Shown here in pieces: positions 25,794 to 35,754 of a DNA stretch of 64,000 nucleotides. Made by a program: the position numbers and the translations under genes. Below the pieces are notes generated by a model. It did no database searches and was not told the DNA's origin. It was given only the letters and a program-made list of their open reading frames with translations. Numbering within the stretch: position 1 is the first letter of the stretch; every line of letters begins with the position of its first letter. Source of the stretch: Xylona heveae TC161 (taxonomy: Eukaryota > Ascomycota > Xylonomycetes > Xylonales > Xylonaceae); contig NW_017264197.1 in assembly GCF_001619985.1 (NCBI RefSeq), positions 806,001-870,000 on the forward strand, given 5' to 3'.

Positions 25794-27447
25794 TCAGTCG
25801 AACAATCCGCGAACCTAGACTATGTTAGTCGATGCCAAAACTTTTCGAGTAGCCCACGCACTTCTGATAATCTCTGGGTTGGGGCTATCCTCATGGTCGA
25901 ACTGTCGTTAGGAGGGTTTTGAGATGATTCATTGGTGCCACGCTCGTCGTTGCTGAAGTGCATGGCAACGCCGTGCTACAGGGACTGTTAGCGCAAGGCT
26001 TGAGTGATATGACGGATGGTATTCATACATGATCGCCGCTAGCATCCCAGCCAAGAACGTCCTCACTTTGGTCTACCCGTTGATAGTCGTCCCATTCTGC
26101 GTCCTCGTCTTGTGGTACAAACAAACTTTCAGGATCAAGACTCGCCTTCGGAGGTGGAGGTGAGGGCCGAGGTGTCCTTTGCGTGAAACTCTCGGAGGCA
26201 TACTTATGTGAAGCTGGACGCTGAGGAGGTGGCATGCTTGATGCTGAATGTGCGCCGACTGGCACGGAAGCCATTCTTGATCCATCTCTAGTGAGAAGCC
26301 GGCCATCTGCGGATAGCGCCGGTGCAGGAGTAGTAGAACTAGCTCGATAATCTCCAATCGTCATCAATGTATACTTGCAAAGCATACCGTCGCCTTCGTA
26401 GGTAATTTGAAGTGGCCTGCTGGGTAGAGAATAGCGTGCTGAGACACTGGTGCTGATCGTATCAGCGTGCATAACAATAGCCTTGAAATCTTTCACGGAA
26501 ATTGCAATATGCAGCCTTTCCTCGACAGAGAAATCCTCAAATTCAAGCGTGTCGATAGCAACAGATGTCTGCAGCGGTTGCTTAAGAATCTCTTTGGGCA
26601 AAAAAAAAGTATTAATAATCGTCTTCTCACCCAAAGGCGCATTCTCACCTTTTCCATCCGTTATTTTTTCAGTATAACTGGTAAACGTGACTCGACCATT
26701 CTCTTTATACATGTCCAGTTGCTCAGTCTTTGGACCGAAGTAATCAATGAACTCCCTCAGGAGGCGTGATTGGATCTGCCACCGGTTGACCACTGCATTG
26801 TCGTCGAACAAGGCATGCATAGCCTCAGCTGGCTCGTATGTCAACTTGTATGTTTTCACCACCCCTTATGAACAACAATGAAATCAGTGATCTCGCCCTT
26901 GAAGACTTTGGCGCATATCATATACGAACCATGCATGCATATCATGCGAATCACAAGCCTGCATTCCGCCTTGTCCGGGCGGTCCTCAAGTGCTATCTCA
27001 CATTTCTCAACGGCAGTATCTTTCTCTTTTGGGTCACTGATCCGCCCTTTGAATACAGAAAGGAGCGCCTATAAAAATTCACGTTAGAGACGGAAAGTTG
27101 CATTTTTTCTTCTATCCATACTTTGTTGTAGATCCGGCATGCGAATGGCCGCTCGTCTGCATCGGTTGCAGGCCTGCCCCTCGAAATCCCTGGCGAATAG
27201 CGATAGCGAGTAAAGAACCTCCCGCCATTCAAGACGAAAGAGGCATGGGCAGATTTGGAAGTGTTTATTGTAGATAGTATCAGCTGAAGAGTGCGTCAGT
27301 GATAGTTCAGAATACGGAATTTGCTAGTCCTACTTCATGACGATGCGCTTCGATATACACAGATTCACTGAACTTGGCCAGGCATATGATTGCATCATGC
27401 ACTTTGTTGACCGAATCTGGTGTTAGAGTAGAGCTTAAAAATGTCAT
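25794..27447 (-). CDS. rad9: DNA damage checkpoint clamp subunit Rad9
   Basis: Subunit of the Rad9-Rad1-Hus1 (9-1-1) sliding clamp loaded at damaged DNA, which activates the ATR-type checkpoint kinase. The six exons (coding order) are 27447-27334, 27283-27122, 27068-26930, 26864-26029, 25975-25862 and 25814-25794, giving 461 residues. The PCNA-like part covers about residues 1-270 (TLTPDSVNKVHDAI, GGRFFTRYRYSPG, KDFKAIVMHADT, PLQITYEGDGML). The tail is disordered, Pro/Ser-rich with acidic patches, as expected for the phosphorylated Rad9 tail. I added the last two exons because the donor at 26028 (GTATGA) and the acceptor before 25975 keep phase, and the joined end IAPTQRLSEVRGLFD resembles the conserved fungal Rad9 C-terminus. 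Without splicing, the protein would stop one codon after exon 4. Confidence 0.9.
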
Positions 27448-27671
27448 TTATATTATATGTTTTGGCTGTGGAGCTGCACAAGTTGACTGGAAGGATTGAA
27501 CGCCTAAAACTGAAGTGTGATTAATATTATTCGGCTTCCGTCGCGTCTTCCGCGTCCGCGTTCCGCGTCAAGCGACGTCACAGGGAGAAAAGGCAAAACA
27601 TCACGAATAAATAATGTCGAATGCAATTCCATCATAGTTCAAACGCCTAAACATTCCTCAAACTTGATATA

Positions 27672-29692
27672 ATGACGATTACACTCCCTGACGATGTTTT
27701 GCATTTGATTTGTGAGGAGCTATGGCTGCAGCGAGACTTCAATACTCTGTTCCAGTGCGCTGTCTCAAGTAAAGTGCTTGCTGCACCTGCTTTAGCAAGT
27801 CTTTATAGGTGAGATTGGGTTGAGCATCGCCTGCCGAATATCTGACATTTGCCACTTTGTCTATTCAGTATTACCTATTATTGCTCTGACACGATAATAG
27901 GATGCACAATGCTGCGCCCGTGACTTATTCAGGAAGTGAAGAAAGAGGACTCGGCAATGCTGTCCTTGCTGAGCAAATCGTGAGGAAATGGGTGTTGTTA
28001 TGGCGATCAATAATACTTTCAAGCATGAAAAAGACATTATTTCCTTATTGTCGATATATCCGGACATTGGATTTGCGAGATTTGGTAAATCTCTTTGAAG
28101 ATTCCCGGTTCAAAGGCAAAATCCGCAAGTCAGTCGGGGCTTCTCCAGATTTGATGGCAAACGGCTAATTGAGTGTGCAGGTTGTTCTTCACTGGCGATC
28201 TTGCAAGATATGATATTGAAAGCGCCGAAAGCCAAAGAGCACCAAAGAGTAAAGCCAAAAGTGCGCGAACATTAGACAGCGTATCAGCCGTCGACGGCAT
28301 CGGAGAAGGTGACTGCTCGGAAATTCCAACTCTGTTGTGAAACGCTAACATACAATTCCTAGTTGTGACCCAAGCTACGCCAATGCTTGATAAGCTTTCT
28401 GGAAATGGTAAATATACTTCTAAGGCAAGCATGGACGTTTGCAACTGATCATTTGATGCATATAGTTCTACCAAGTGCGCTTCCTCGCTGGGTATCCAGG
28501 CTGCCTCGGCTTCAGTCTCTAGAACTGCTTCAGGGTGCTGCATTAGAGACTGGAGTTGAAATACGCATAAATGAGACCTGCTCATCTTTTAAGTCTTTGA
28601 GTGTCTTCGAATGGTAATCATCACGCGCTTGCTCCGGGTCGTCTAAATAGCTGACTGTTTGATAAGGCGAGCACCTGATGCGGACGCCCGATTGGCCAGC
28701 TTTCTGCAAGGCCTGCGTCCTCAGACATTAGAATACCTCGAGATCATAAGCTTTTCCGAGATTCAAGCGCAAGGATTTGAGGCTCTGAATCATCATCGAG
28801 ATTCGCTGAAAGAGTTGAGACTGTCCAATTTGAATACAGAGGCTATGCTGGCCCTCCCTAAACTCAAAGATTGCACCGCTTTAGAAACGCTATACCTAGA
28901 GACTACAACCAGGGGCATGGACCTAGAAGCGACACAAAACGATATATTTGTTGAAGTCATTTCCTGGCTACGCAGCTGTAAAAGTCTGCAGGAGATTTCC
29001 ATCAAAAAGTTCGTCAATGGGCCTGCACTCCTATCACCGCTACTTTTAGACAATGATATACATTTAACGGGCTTGGAGTTGGAGGGTTATAGCATGGCGG
29101 GAAATCGGGCATTTCACCAGGCTCTGGCCCATCAACAAAATCTCGAAAGGATTACACTCAAAGCTGACGGCGAAGACGTCGTTGCGGATGACTTAACGAC
29201 GATTGTCAACTCTCTCTCTAAGCTCACCCGCCTCCGGGTCATCAGGCTGCTGGAAGGCTGCGAATATTTCAACGGTCGACATCTATGCGACATCATTGAG
29301 AATCTGGCCTATCTAGAAGAATTCTGGTCGGGCGGTTACGGGATCGTAGATGATATTTGGAAACCATTTTCCAAGCTTGGCAATCTCAGGACGCTTTACT
29401 TCAGCGCAGTGACTGCGTTCACCTACGGAGGAATCCTTGATTACATCTACCATCTGGACACCGGGAACAAGGGCATGGCACTTTCGATCATGAATGCTGA
29501 CCCTGATTCAAAATTGAGCGACGAGGAAATTGCCACAATCCGTGAAGTGCTGGCGGACCGAGTGGATGGAAGATTTGAGTTTGAACTTCTGAGAGGTAAA
29601 TTCACAGAACAAAGGCCCCCACTCGAATATTCTTGAGACTAATATTTGCTGTAGATCCTGACGTTTCCGAGTTTGAAGGGGACTCCGATTGA
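27672..29692 (+). CDS. F-box-like, leucine-rich protein of unknown target
   Basis: The seven exons are 27672-27808, 27901-28128, 28181-28308, 28363-28407, 28466-28613, 28667-29595 and 29655-29692; phases agree (550 residues). The N-terminus MTITLPDDVLHLICEELW followed by FNTLFQCAVSSKVLAAPALASLYR has the form of a fungal F-box (LP-x(3-4)-L-x-x-I, then L-x-x-C-x-x-x-S). The rest contains irregular leucine-rich segments (LEYLEII, LKELRLSNL, LETLYLETT, LTRLRVIRL) as in F-box/LRR proteins. Such proteins usually hand substrates to SCF ubiquitin ligases through Skp1; the target here is unknown. The last intron matters: spliced, the protein ends DPDVSEFEGDSD, an acidic tail common in this fungal family; unspliced, it ends 13 codons later with a different tail. 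The 45 nt fourth exon is small. Confidence 0.82.
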
Positions 29693-30098
29693 TGTAGTTA
29701 TAATTTCTATAATACATGTAGTTTAGTTATACTTTGACGTGTCGTTCACTAAGAGCCTTAATCTAAGGGACTCCGAGATCGGCAGGTTTACCACGTTGCC
29801 GCTAAAAGCGTCCCCCAGTAAGTCTCCTGATTTGGGGGTTTTGATAGTGATATCTTAAGCGAATTGGTCCCGGAACGTCAGACAAATAACTTATAAAAAG
29901 CGCAAGTTTTAAATAAAGCACTTTTGCCTCGTTGTGGGCAGATAACTACGTGATGGAAAGATAAATCATGCGATGATTTATTGTATTCGTCTTGAGTGGT
30001 AATCGATTTAAAGTAGTGCACGGCTCGCTTATACCTTGAAAAGTCCCCAAGACTTTCTCCATCGTCAACCTTACATTTAGTAGAATAAAGAGGCGCCG
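29693..30098. other. Intergenic region upstream of the THI20-type gene
   Basis: This 406 bp gap should hold the THI20-type promoter. I looked for the TPP-riboswitch core words (CUGAGA with a following ACCUGAU-type segment) here and in the first intron and did not find them. A weak inverted repeat of C5/G5 lies at 29812-29838. Confidence 0.5.
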
Positions 30099-32360
30099 AT
30101 GACTGGCCGAAGGGTACTTGTAATTGCGGGCTCTGACAGCTCTGGGGGAGCGTAAGTATAATCCTTGCGCCTTATGCCAATCTTTCATACTGATAATCTC
30201 AAACCGAAGTGGCTTAGAGGCCGATCAAAAGGTCATTGCCGCTCATGGCTGTTACGCAATGACCGCAACCACGGCCTTGACCGCACAGAATACGCAAGGC
30301 GTTTTTGATATACACAAAATCCCTGTCGACTTTCTGAAAAAGACCATTGACCTAAACATTGATGATATTGGTGTCGATGTCGTCAAGACTGGTACGATAG
30401 CAACGCATATATTGTGACTCGAAAAGTATTACTCACGCAGTTTTTAATAGGAATGCTCGCTTCAGCAGAAGCAATTGACGTGGTGGCCGATGCATTTAAA
30501 CGGCACAATATTCAGCTGTCTGTTATTGACCCGGTATTGCTCTCCAAAATCTGCATTGAATGTCATTGAGAACTCATATTTTCCGTGCAAAGGTTATGGT
30601 TTCCACCAGTGGCTCTCAATTACTCCCCCAGACCGCTGTCCAAGGGTTGAGAGAGAAATTGCTACCAATGACTACTATTCTTACTCCTAACGTCCCCGAG
30701 GCAAAGTTGCTTCTGAAGGATGCAGGCAAAGATTTCAAGGAGCTTCAAACTCTGGATGACGTTATCGAGCTAGCAAAAGCCGTCCAGTCACTGGGGCCAA
30801 AGTATGTCCTACTCAAGGGTGGTCATCTTCCTTTGACCAAAGGCAGACTTGTGTCAAGCAGTGAGGCTGAAAAGCATACTGTGGTTGACATATTGTTCGG
30901 CGAAGGCCAGACAACGATTATCGAGTCAGCCTATCAAGACGCAAAGAACACCCACGGAACTGGCTGCTCATTAGCATGTGAGTAAAACAAACTCAGCGCG
31001 GTCTTCAGATCTCCTGACTCACAAACTCAAGCCGCAATCGCGTCCAACCTGGCCCTCGGAAAACCTGTCATTCAGGCAGTGAGATCGAGCTGTCAGTACG
31101 TAGAAGCAGGAATCAGGACCAGCATAAACAGAGGCAAGGGCAGCGGCCCAATTAACCATTTCCACTCAACCTATACGCTTCCTTTTGCACCGTATGTCCA
31201 TCTCTAAACCTGCTGTCAAGTTCTTTTCCCGCTTACCCTTCATTAGTGGACATTTCGTGGAGTATCTGCTTGATAGGGCCGACGTCAAGAGAGCATGGAA
31301 AGCGCATACTGAACACGAATTCGTTCAACGTATGGCCGATGGTACTCTCCCACTCGAGTCTTTCAAGTACTATCTTATTCAGGATTATCTCTACTTGGTA
31401 TGTCGAATTATCTGTGCGGTTCTCAAAAAGCCACTCACAATTTCTCCAGATACAATTCTCCAGAGCAAACGCTCTTGCCTCATATAAAGCGAAGACCATA
31501 GAAGATATCAATATGGTATGCAGCACCTCTCAAAATTTGCATGGCTTTTCTCTCAATGCCCTTACTGACTACATTATAGTCTGCACAAATTGTTCAACAT
31601 ATTCATGAAGAAATGCAACTGCACATTGACTATTGCAAGGAATTTGGAATCTCTAAAGAAGAGATTGAGCAACATGAAGAGAGCCAAGGTTTGCAAATCG
31701 CATCATTACCTAGTTTGCTAATTAGTTGCTGACCGTCGTTCTAGCTTGCACTGCTTATACAAGGTCTGTTCCTGGAAAAATCGTCAAATTGTCACCTTAA
31801 CGCCCTGCAGGACCGGAATGTTGGCTCACATTCAACTTTCTATGTAGATACGTTTTGGACGTTGGTCAATCAGAAGATTGGCTTGCCCTCCAAATCTCTC
31901 TCGCGCCTTGTCTAATAGGCTATGGAGTGATTGCACAGCGACTTTTCGAGGACCCAAAAACGCTTCGTGACGGCAATATTTACTGGAAATGGATCCTCAA
32001 CTACGCAGCCGATGACTTTCAAGAAGCTGTGAAGATAGGATCGGGTAAGTACTGCGAGCCTTTTGTAAAATGATTTCGACTTCTGTTGGGATCACATGTA
32101 TAAGGTGCATATCACTAACTTGCATTGCTCGTTCTAGAACTCCTGGAGAAGCATGCGATGCTTCAATCACCCGCTCGCATTGAAGAGCTCGTCAAAATAT
32201 TTATTCACGCAACAAATGTAAGTGCGGTCGGTCCATATTGACATCATTGTAGTTCGCAAAAAAAGAGATATCGTAACTTTTGCCCGGAACGCTTTGCTAA
32301 TAACCCTTCTGCTTGCAGATGGAAACCGGCTTCTGGAGTATGCAGCCTACTCAAGTATAA
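30099..32360 (+). CDS. THI20: Bifunctional HMP/HMP-P kinase and TenA-like protein (THI20 type)
   Basis: Thiamine synthesis and salvage enzyme: the N-terminal half (about 1-285) is a ThiD ribokinase-fold kinase that phosphorylates hydroxymethylpyrimidine; the C-terminal half (about 289-508) is a TenA/thiaminase II domain. The twelve exons are 30099-30151, 30210-30391, 30451-30533, 30593-30977, 31032-31191, 31247-31397, 31450-31515, 31580-31688, 31745-31763 (19 nt), 31848-32044, 32138-32217 and 32319-32360; every phase agrees (508 residues). ThiD marks are IAGSDSSGGAGLEADQK, VVKTGML, DPVMVSTSG and KNTHGTGCSL. TenA marks are the AYTRY segment, LAPCLIGYG with the expected nucleophile Cys, and METGFW with the expected catalytic Glu in the last exon. 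No TPP riboswitch is seen, so regulation is unclear. It is the most intron-dense gene of the window. Confidence 0.94.
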
Positions 32361-32956
32361 TTACGATCTGGGATCCAAGGAGAACTATAGACGGGAACTT
32401 CGTGTACTATGCTTTGACGATGCTACGAATAGACTATTCAAGACTCATTTACTGGGAAGAATATCACCTACATTTGTGCATGGGGTATTGATGGCATGAA
32501 GGGAAGAAGCAAATTCACAAAATGAATTTCGTTTCAGCCTACTTCTTCACAAGCACTACAGCTAAAGCTAATGCGACCCAGCATTTGATTGTACATTTGA
32601 CTAAACTATCCTCGGCGGTGCTTTTGCAGTCATAAAATACAAGAACACCCGTATCACGGCAATAAAGTATGCAATAAAAGGATACAAGAGCCACCACCCA
32701 AGCCCCGTGAAGCACGTGAAAGCAATTCAAATGCTCTTGAGAAAACTCCGTAACACCCTTCGCGCAGAAATCTATCAAATTTAGACCGGCTCCAAGTGAT
32801 ATACGCCGGATCCTGGATTTTACGCCCATATGCCTGGAAGATAAGAAGAAGACCATAAACTCCCAAGTGTGCTAGCAAAGAATACCCATAAAGGAAAAAA
32901 AAAAGGGGCTCGATGGGACCGGCAGACCAGGAAGAGGTATAAGGTCGAGAAGTTGA
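32361..32956. other. Convergent intergenic region, THI20-type gene and AAR2
   Basis: No gene is supported in these 596 bp between two 3' ends. Confidence 0.6.
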
Positions 32957-34171
32957 CTAACTGTCGTCGATCCTTAAAGAGGCATAATCTTCAGGAAGAT
33001 CCACAACAACAGGCGCGTACTCCCCAGTCTCATCGTCATAGTCGTACTCATCGATCTCGACCTCAACCTGTTCGCCATCTTCCAACTCGAGCATACCCCT
33101 GCGAAGATAGGAGCCCGTTAAATCCCAGCCATACTCTGACTTCAGAAACTCTTCAAGCTCTGATAGAGCATCGAGCACGGTACCGACATCGTCTTCGTCA
33201 TATTCTTCGACCCATCTTCTGAAACTCCTGATGAGTCGCTTGAGCATCACGCCCCCTTCATCCGTGAGGTCGAAAAGGCCTCCATCAACATCATCACAAT
33301 GTTGGAGTTGCACTTTGAGGGCCTTGAGGAAGCGCACAAACAGGTCCGGCCGAGTCTTGGTAGCGGAACGACTCGTAAAAAGAAGACTGACGATCCGTCT
33401 CCACTGTTCAAGACACGAGTAGTTGCCCAACGTCAGGACCATGAGGAAAGTCATTTGCAATTCGCCAATAATCTCATTCTCCAGGCGAAATGAGCAATGC
33501 CTGTCGATGATGAAGCCCAATGCCCAAGAACGGTCCTGGGCACCTTCTGTCCGCTCACGGCCGATAGCTCCTTCCCGCCATGTCCGTCGAAGGTCGACGG
33601 GCAGAAAATGGAGCTCATGCCCGGGTTCTTCGCCAGCCGCATTGCTCGGTAGACCGGCAATCTCCTCCAGATCCTCTTTTGCAGAACTTGCGGAACTTAG
33701 TGCCCAGTGACTCCAGTCGCCCCGCGTGATCCTCGTCAGTAATGTGGGAGTAATGCAGTCGGTCAGTGCTTGCCAATCGTTTGTTTCCTCAACAGGCTCA
33801 TCATCGTCCCTTTGCCCCACGGTTTGACGGTATGGACTAAGTCCTTCTCGCCAGATTGCACCAAGGTTGGCTCTCCACCGGAGTTGCTCAGCTTCGTCCT
33901 TCTCGTCAACGAGCTCCTCTTTTTCCGCGTCCCATTTCTTGATCAATACCTCTGCCGGTTGCGAGCTTGGGCGCTCGACTCTTAGCCAAACCCCGTGACG
34001 AACAGAAGATGAGTTATTGATTGCTGTGAAAACGAAATGCAAACCCGGTGGCAAATGCTTGATTCCATGAAAGCGTGGTGATGTGGTAAAGGAGAGTAGG
34101 TCTATGCCACATAGTGCAGATGGGGGCACATCAAGCATAAGAAGTACGGCTTTGTCGGTACCTTCTTCCAT
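32957..34171 (-). CDS. AAR2: U5 snRNP assembly factor Aar2
   Basis: Single exon, 404 residues. Aar2 binds Prp8 in the cytoplasmic U5 snRNP precursor and is later replaced by Brr2 in the nucleus. Family features seen are the N-terminal beta-rich domain with LLMLDVPPSALCGIDLLSF and HGIKHLPPGLHFVFTA, the HGVWLR stretch, and the C-terminal helical domain with LQMTFLMVLTLGNYSCLEQW and WKRI-like segments that normally follow. The tail is acidic (EVEIDEYDYDDETGEY). Length matches fungal Aar2. The ATG at 34171 (MEEGTDKAVLLML) is preceded closely by a stop-rich region. It is followed on the same strand by the S14 gene, 614 bp further upstream. Confidence 0.92.
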   Translation of the reverse strand: MEEGTDKAVLLMLDVPPSALCGIDLLSFTTSPRFHGIKHLPPGLHFVFTAINNSSSVRHGVWLRVERPSSQPAEVLIKKWDAEKEELVDEKDEAEQLRWRANLGAIWREGLSPYRQTVGQRDDDEPVEETNDWQALTDCITPTLLTRITRGDWSHWALSSASSAKEDLEEIAGLPSNAAGEEPGHELHFLPVDLRRTWREGAIGRERTEGAQDRSWALGFIIDRHCSFRLENEIIGELQMTFLMVLTLGNYSCLEQWRRIVSLLFTSRSATKTRPDLFVRFLKALKVQLQHCDDVDGGLFDLTDEGGVMLKRLIRSFRRWVEEYDEDDVGTVLDALSELEEFLKSEYGWDLTGSYLRRGMLELEDGEQVEVEIDEYDYDDETGEYAPVVVDLPEDYASLRIDDS

Positions 34172-34785
34172 ATTAACGGTTCGATTTCCACCAAATCAGA
34201 CAGAAAAACTAAGTTTAATCTCGGGAGCAGATGGCGTAGCAGGTTAATGAACTTGAGGATTTCAACTTGACAGAGAGATGTTTCCCAAGCCTATTCAGCA
34301 CCCGACACACTGGATAGCTTGATATGAAGTTCGATCATTCACACCTTTCGTTCGCTAAGGCCGACTAACATTTTCTTGGATTTTGCTTTCGCCTGGAAAA
34401 AGACTTTTTACAGACCATATATATTTTGTCTTGAGTGACACCATCTGAAAAATCACTGAGATACAACAAACCATACAATGATGACTAATCAAGTTTCTAC
34501 AAAATGTGTTGCGGCAGAACCGGATGCGGCGAATTGACATATGGAGCTTGTGGGCCTGGACACCATGAATAATTGAAGAATGATCTGAATTTTTATTATT
34601 TTGAGAATCTTGGGCATTTTTGAGCTCTAAGCTACCTAATTTAGAGGATGTACATAAAGGGACCCGCAATAAGCGCTGATGACAAGAAAGAATAATGAAG
34701 ACCAGGCAAAAGCCGTTCTCCGCGTTTTTGTCATCAACCCTCTGCCACCCACTGCAAAGCCCATAAAAAGCAGTGCGCCAACAAT
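34172..34785. other. Intergenic region between AAR2 and S14 (both on the minus strand)
   Basis: These 614 bp hold the 3' end of S14 and the promoter of AAR2. I see no coding sequence or repeat. Confidence 0.55.
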
Positions 34786-35463
34786 CTAGAGACGGCGACC
34801 ACGGCGACCACCCTTTCTGCGGGTAGAGTCGGAGGGGGTGGGGGTGACGTCCTCAATACGGCCGATTCTCATGCCAGAACGAGCGAGGGCACGGAGAGCG
34901 GACTGAGCACCGGGACCGGGGGTCTTGGTACCGTTACCTATAGAGCTCTTGTTAGCACCAATTCCAATCAAGACTCAATTTGGAGCAGAGGGAATTTAAA
35001 AAGCGTACCTCCAGTAGCACGGATCTTGATGTGGAGGGCGTTGATGCCAACCTCCTTGCAGCGCTGAGCGACGTCCTGAGCAGCCAACATGGCAGCGTAG
35101 GGAGAGGACTCGTCACGGTCAGCCTTGACCTTCATACCACCCGTGACACGGGTGATAGTCTCGCGACCGCTGTATAAAACATATTGTCAGAACGTATTCC
35201 TTTTCTCGAGCATTTTTTGGCCTTCTCAAATCTGGCTATCGGACTGGTGGTTCGAGCTGTATTCACTAACCTGAGATCGGTGACATGGACGAAGGTGTCG
35301 TTGAAGGAGGCGAAGATACGAGCGACGCCGAAGACGAGCTCACCTGGGGAAAATGTTAATTACGATAGTTATGATAGAATTTTATACAAAATGAATTACC
35401 TTCTCTCGTCTGGGGGCCTAGGGAGACGTTCTCCTGGGTGCGCACGACCTTCTTGGGAGGCAT
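34786..35463 (-). CDS. RPS14: 40S ribosomal protein S14 (uS11)
   Basis: Small-subunit platform protein near the mRNA exit channel, needed for 20S pre-rRNA maturation. The four exons (coding order) are 35463-35400, 35343-35271, 35169-35009 and 34937-34786; phases 1, 2, 1 agree and give 149 residues. Segments that identify it are [65 protein letters not shown], and the basic C-terminus [14 protein letters not shown], the site where emetine/cryptopleurine resistance mutations occur in other eukaryotes. Introns are 56, 101 and 71 nt. I looked for snoRNA C/D boxes in the 101 nt intron and saw no paired set. S14 is divergent from TYR1 across 291 bp. Confidence 0.97.
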
Positions 35464-35754
35464 CTTGATTGATTTGCTGTGCAGAACTGGATCCTGTCGT
35501 CGCGGAAGTCAAAGTCGCTGAAGATCACGAGGCGAGGCGACAAAATTGGTGAGCCCTAAAATCTGCGTCTTTAGGGTTGATCGCTTGTAATACTAAAAGT
35601 GTAGTGGAAGCGGCAAATTCCGAACGCTCAGCACCTACAAAACTTCGGACCTTCGCGTACTATTTCACTTGTTGATTCTTTTCAGCTTCAGTGCAGGTGC
35701 GGCTTTAAGTAACACGATTTTTCACATCGTATCTTAAACCGCATTGTTGAAAAT
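35464..35754. promoter_or_regulatory. Divergent promoter, S14 and TYR1
   Basis: These 291 bp separate the start codons of a ribosomal protein gene and a tyrosine biosynthesis gene. The TTTAGGGTTGATC stretch near 35571 resembles words often seen upstream of fungal ribosomal protein genes, but I cannot assign a factor. Confidence 0.5.

Noticed and set aside
29693-30209. TPP riboswitch upstream of or in the first intron of the THI20-type gene
   Set aside because: The conserved core words of the thi-box were not found on the sense strand.
35170-35270. Intronic C/D snoRNA in the S14 gene (also looked for in the S16 introns)
   Set aside because: CTGA occurs but only as the likely branch region; no matching C box at a suitable distance.
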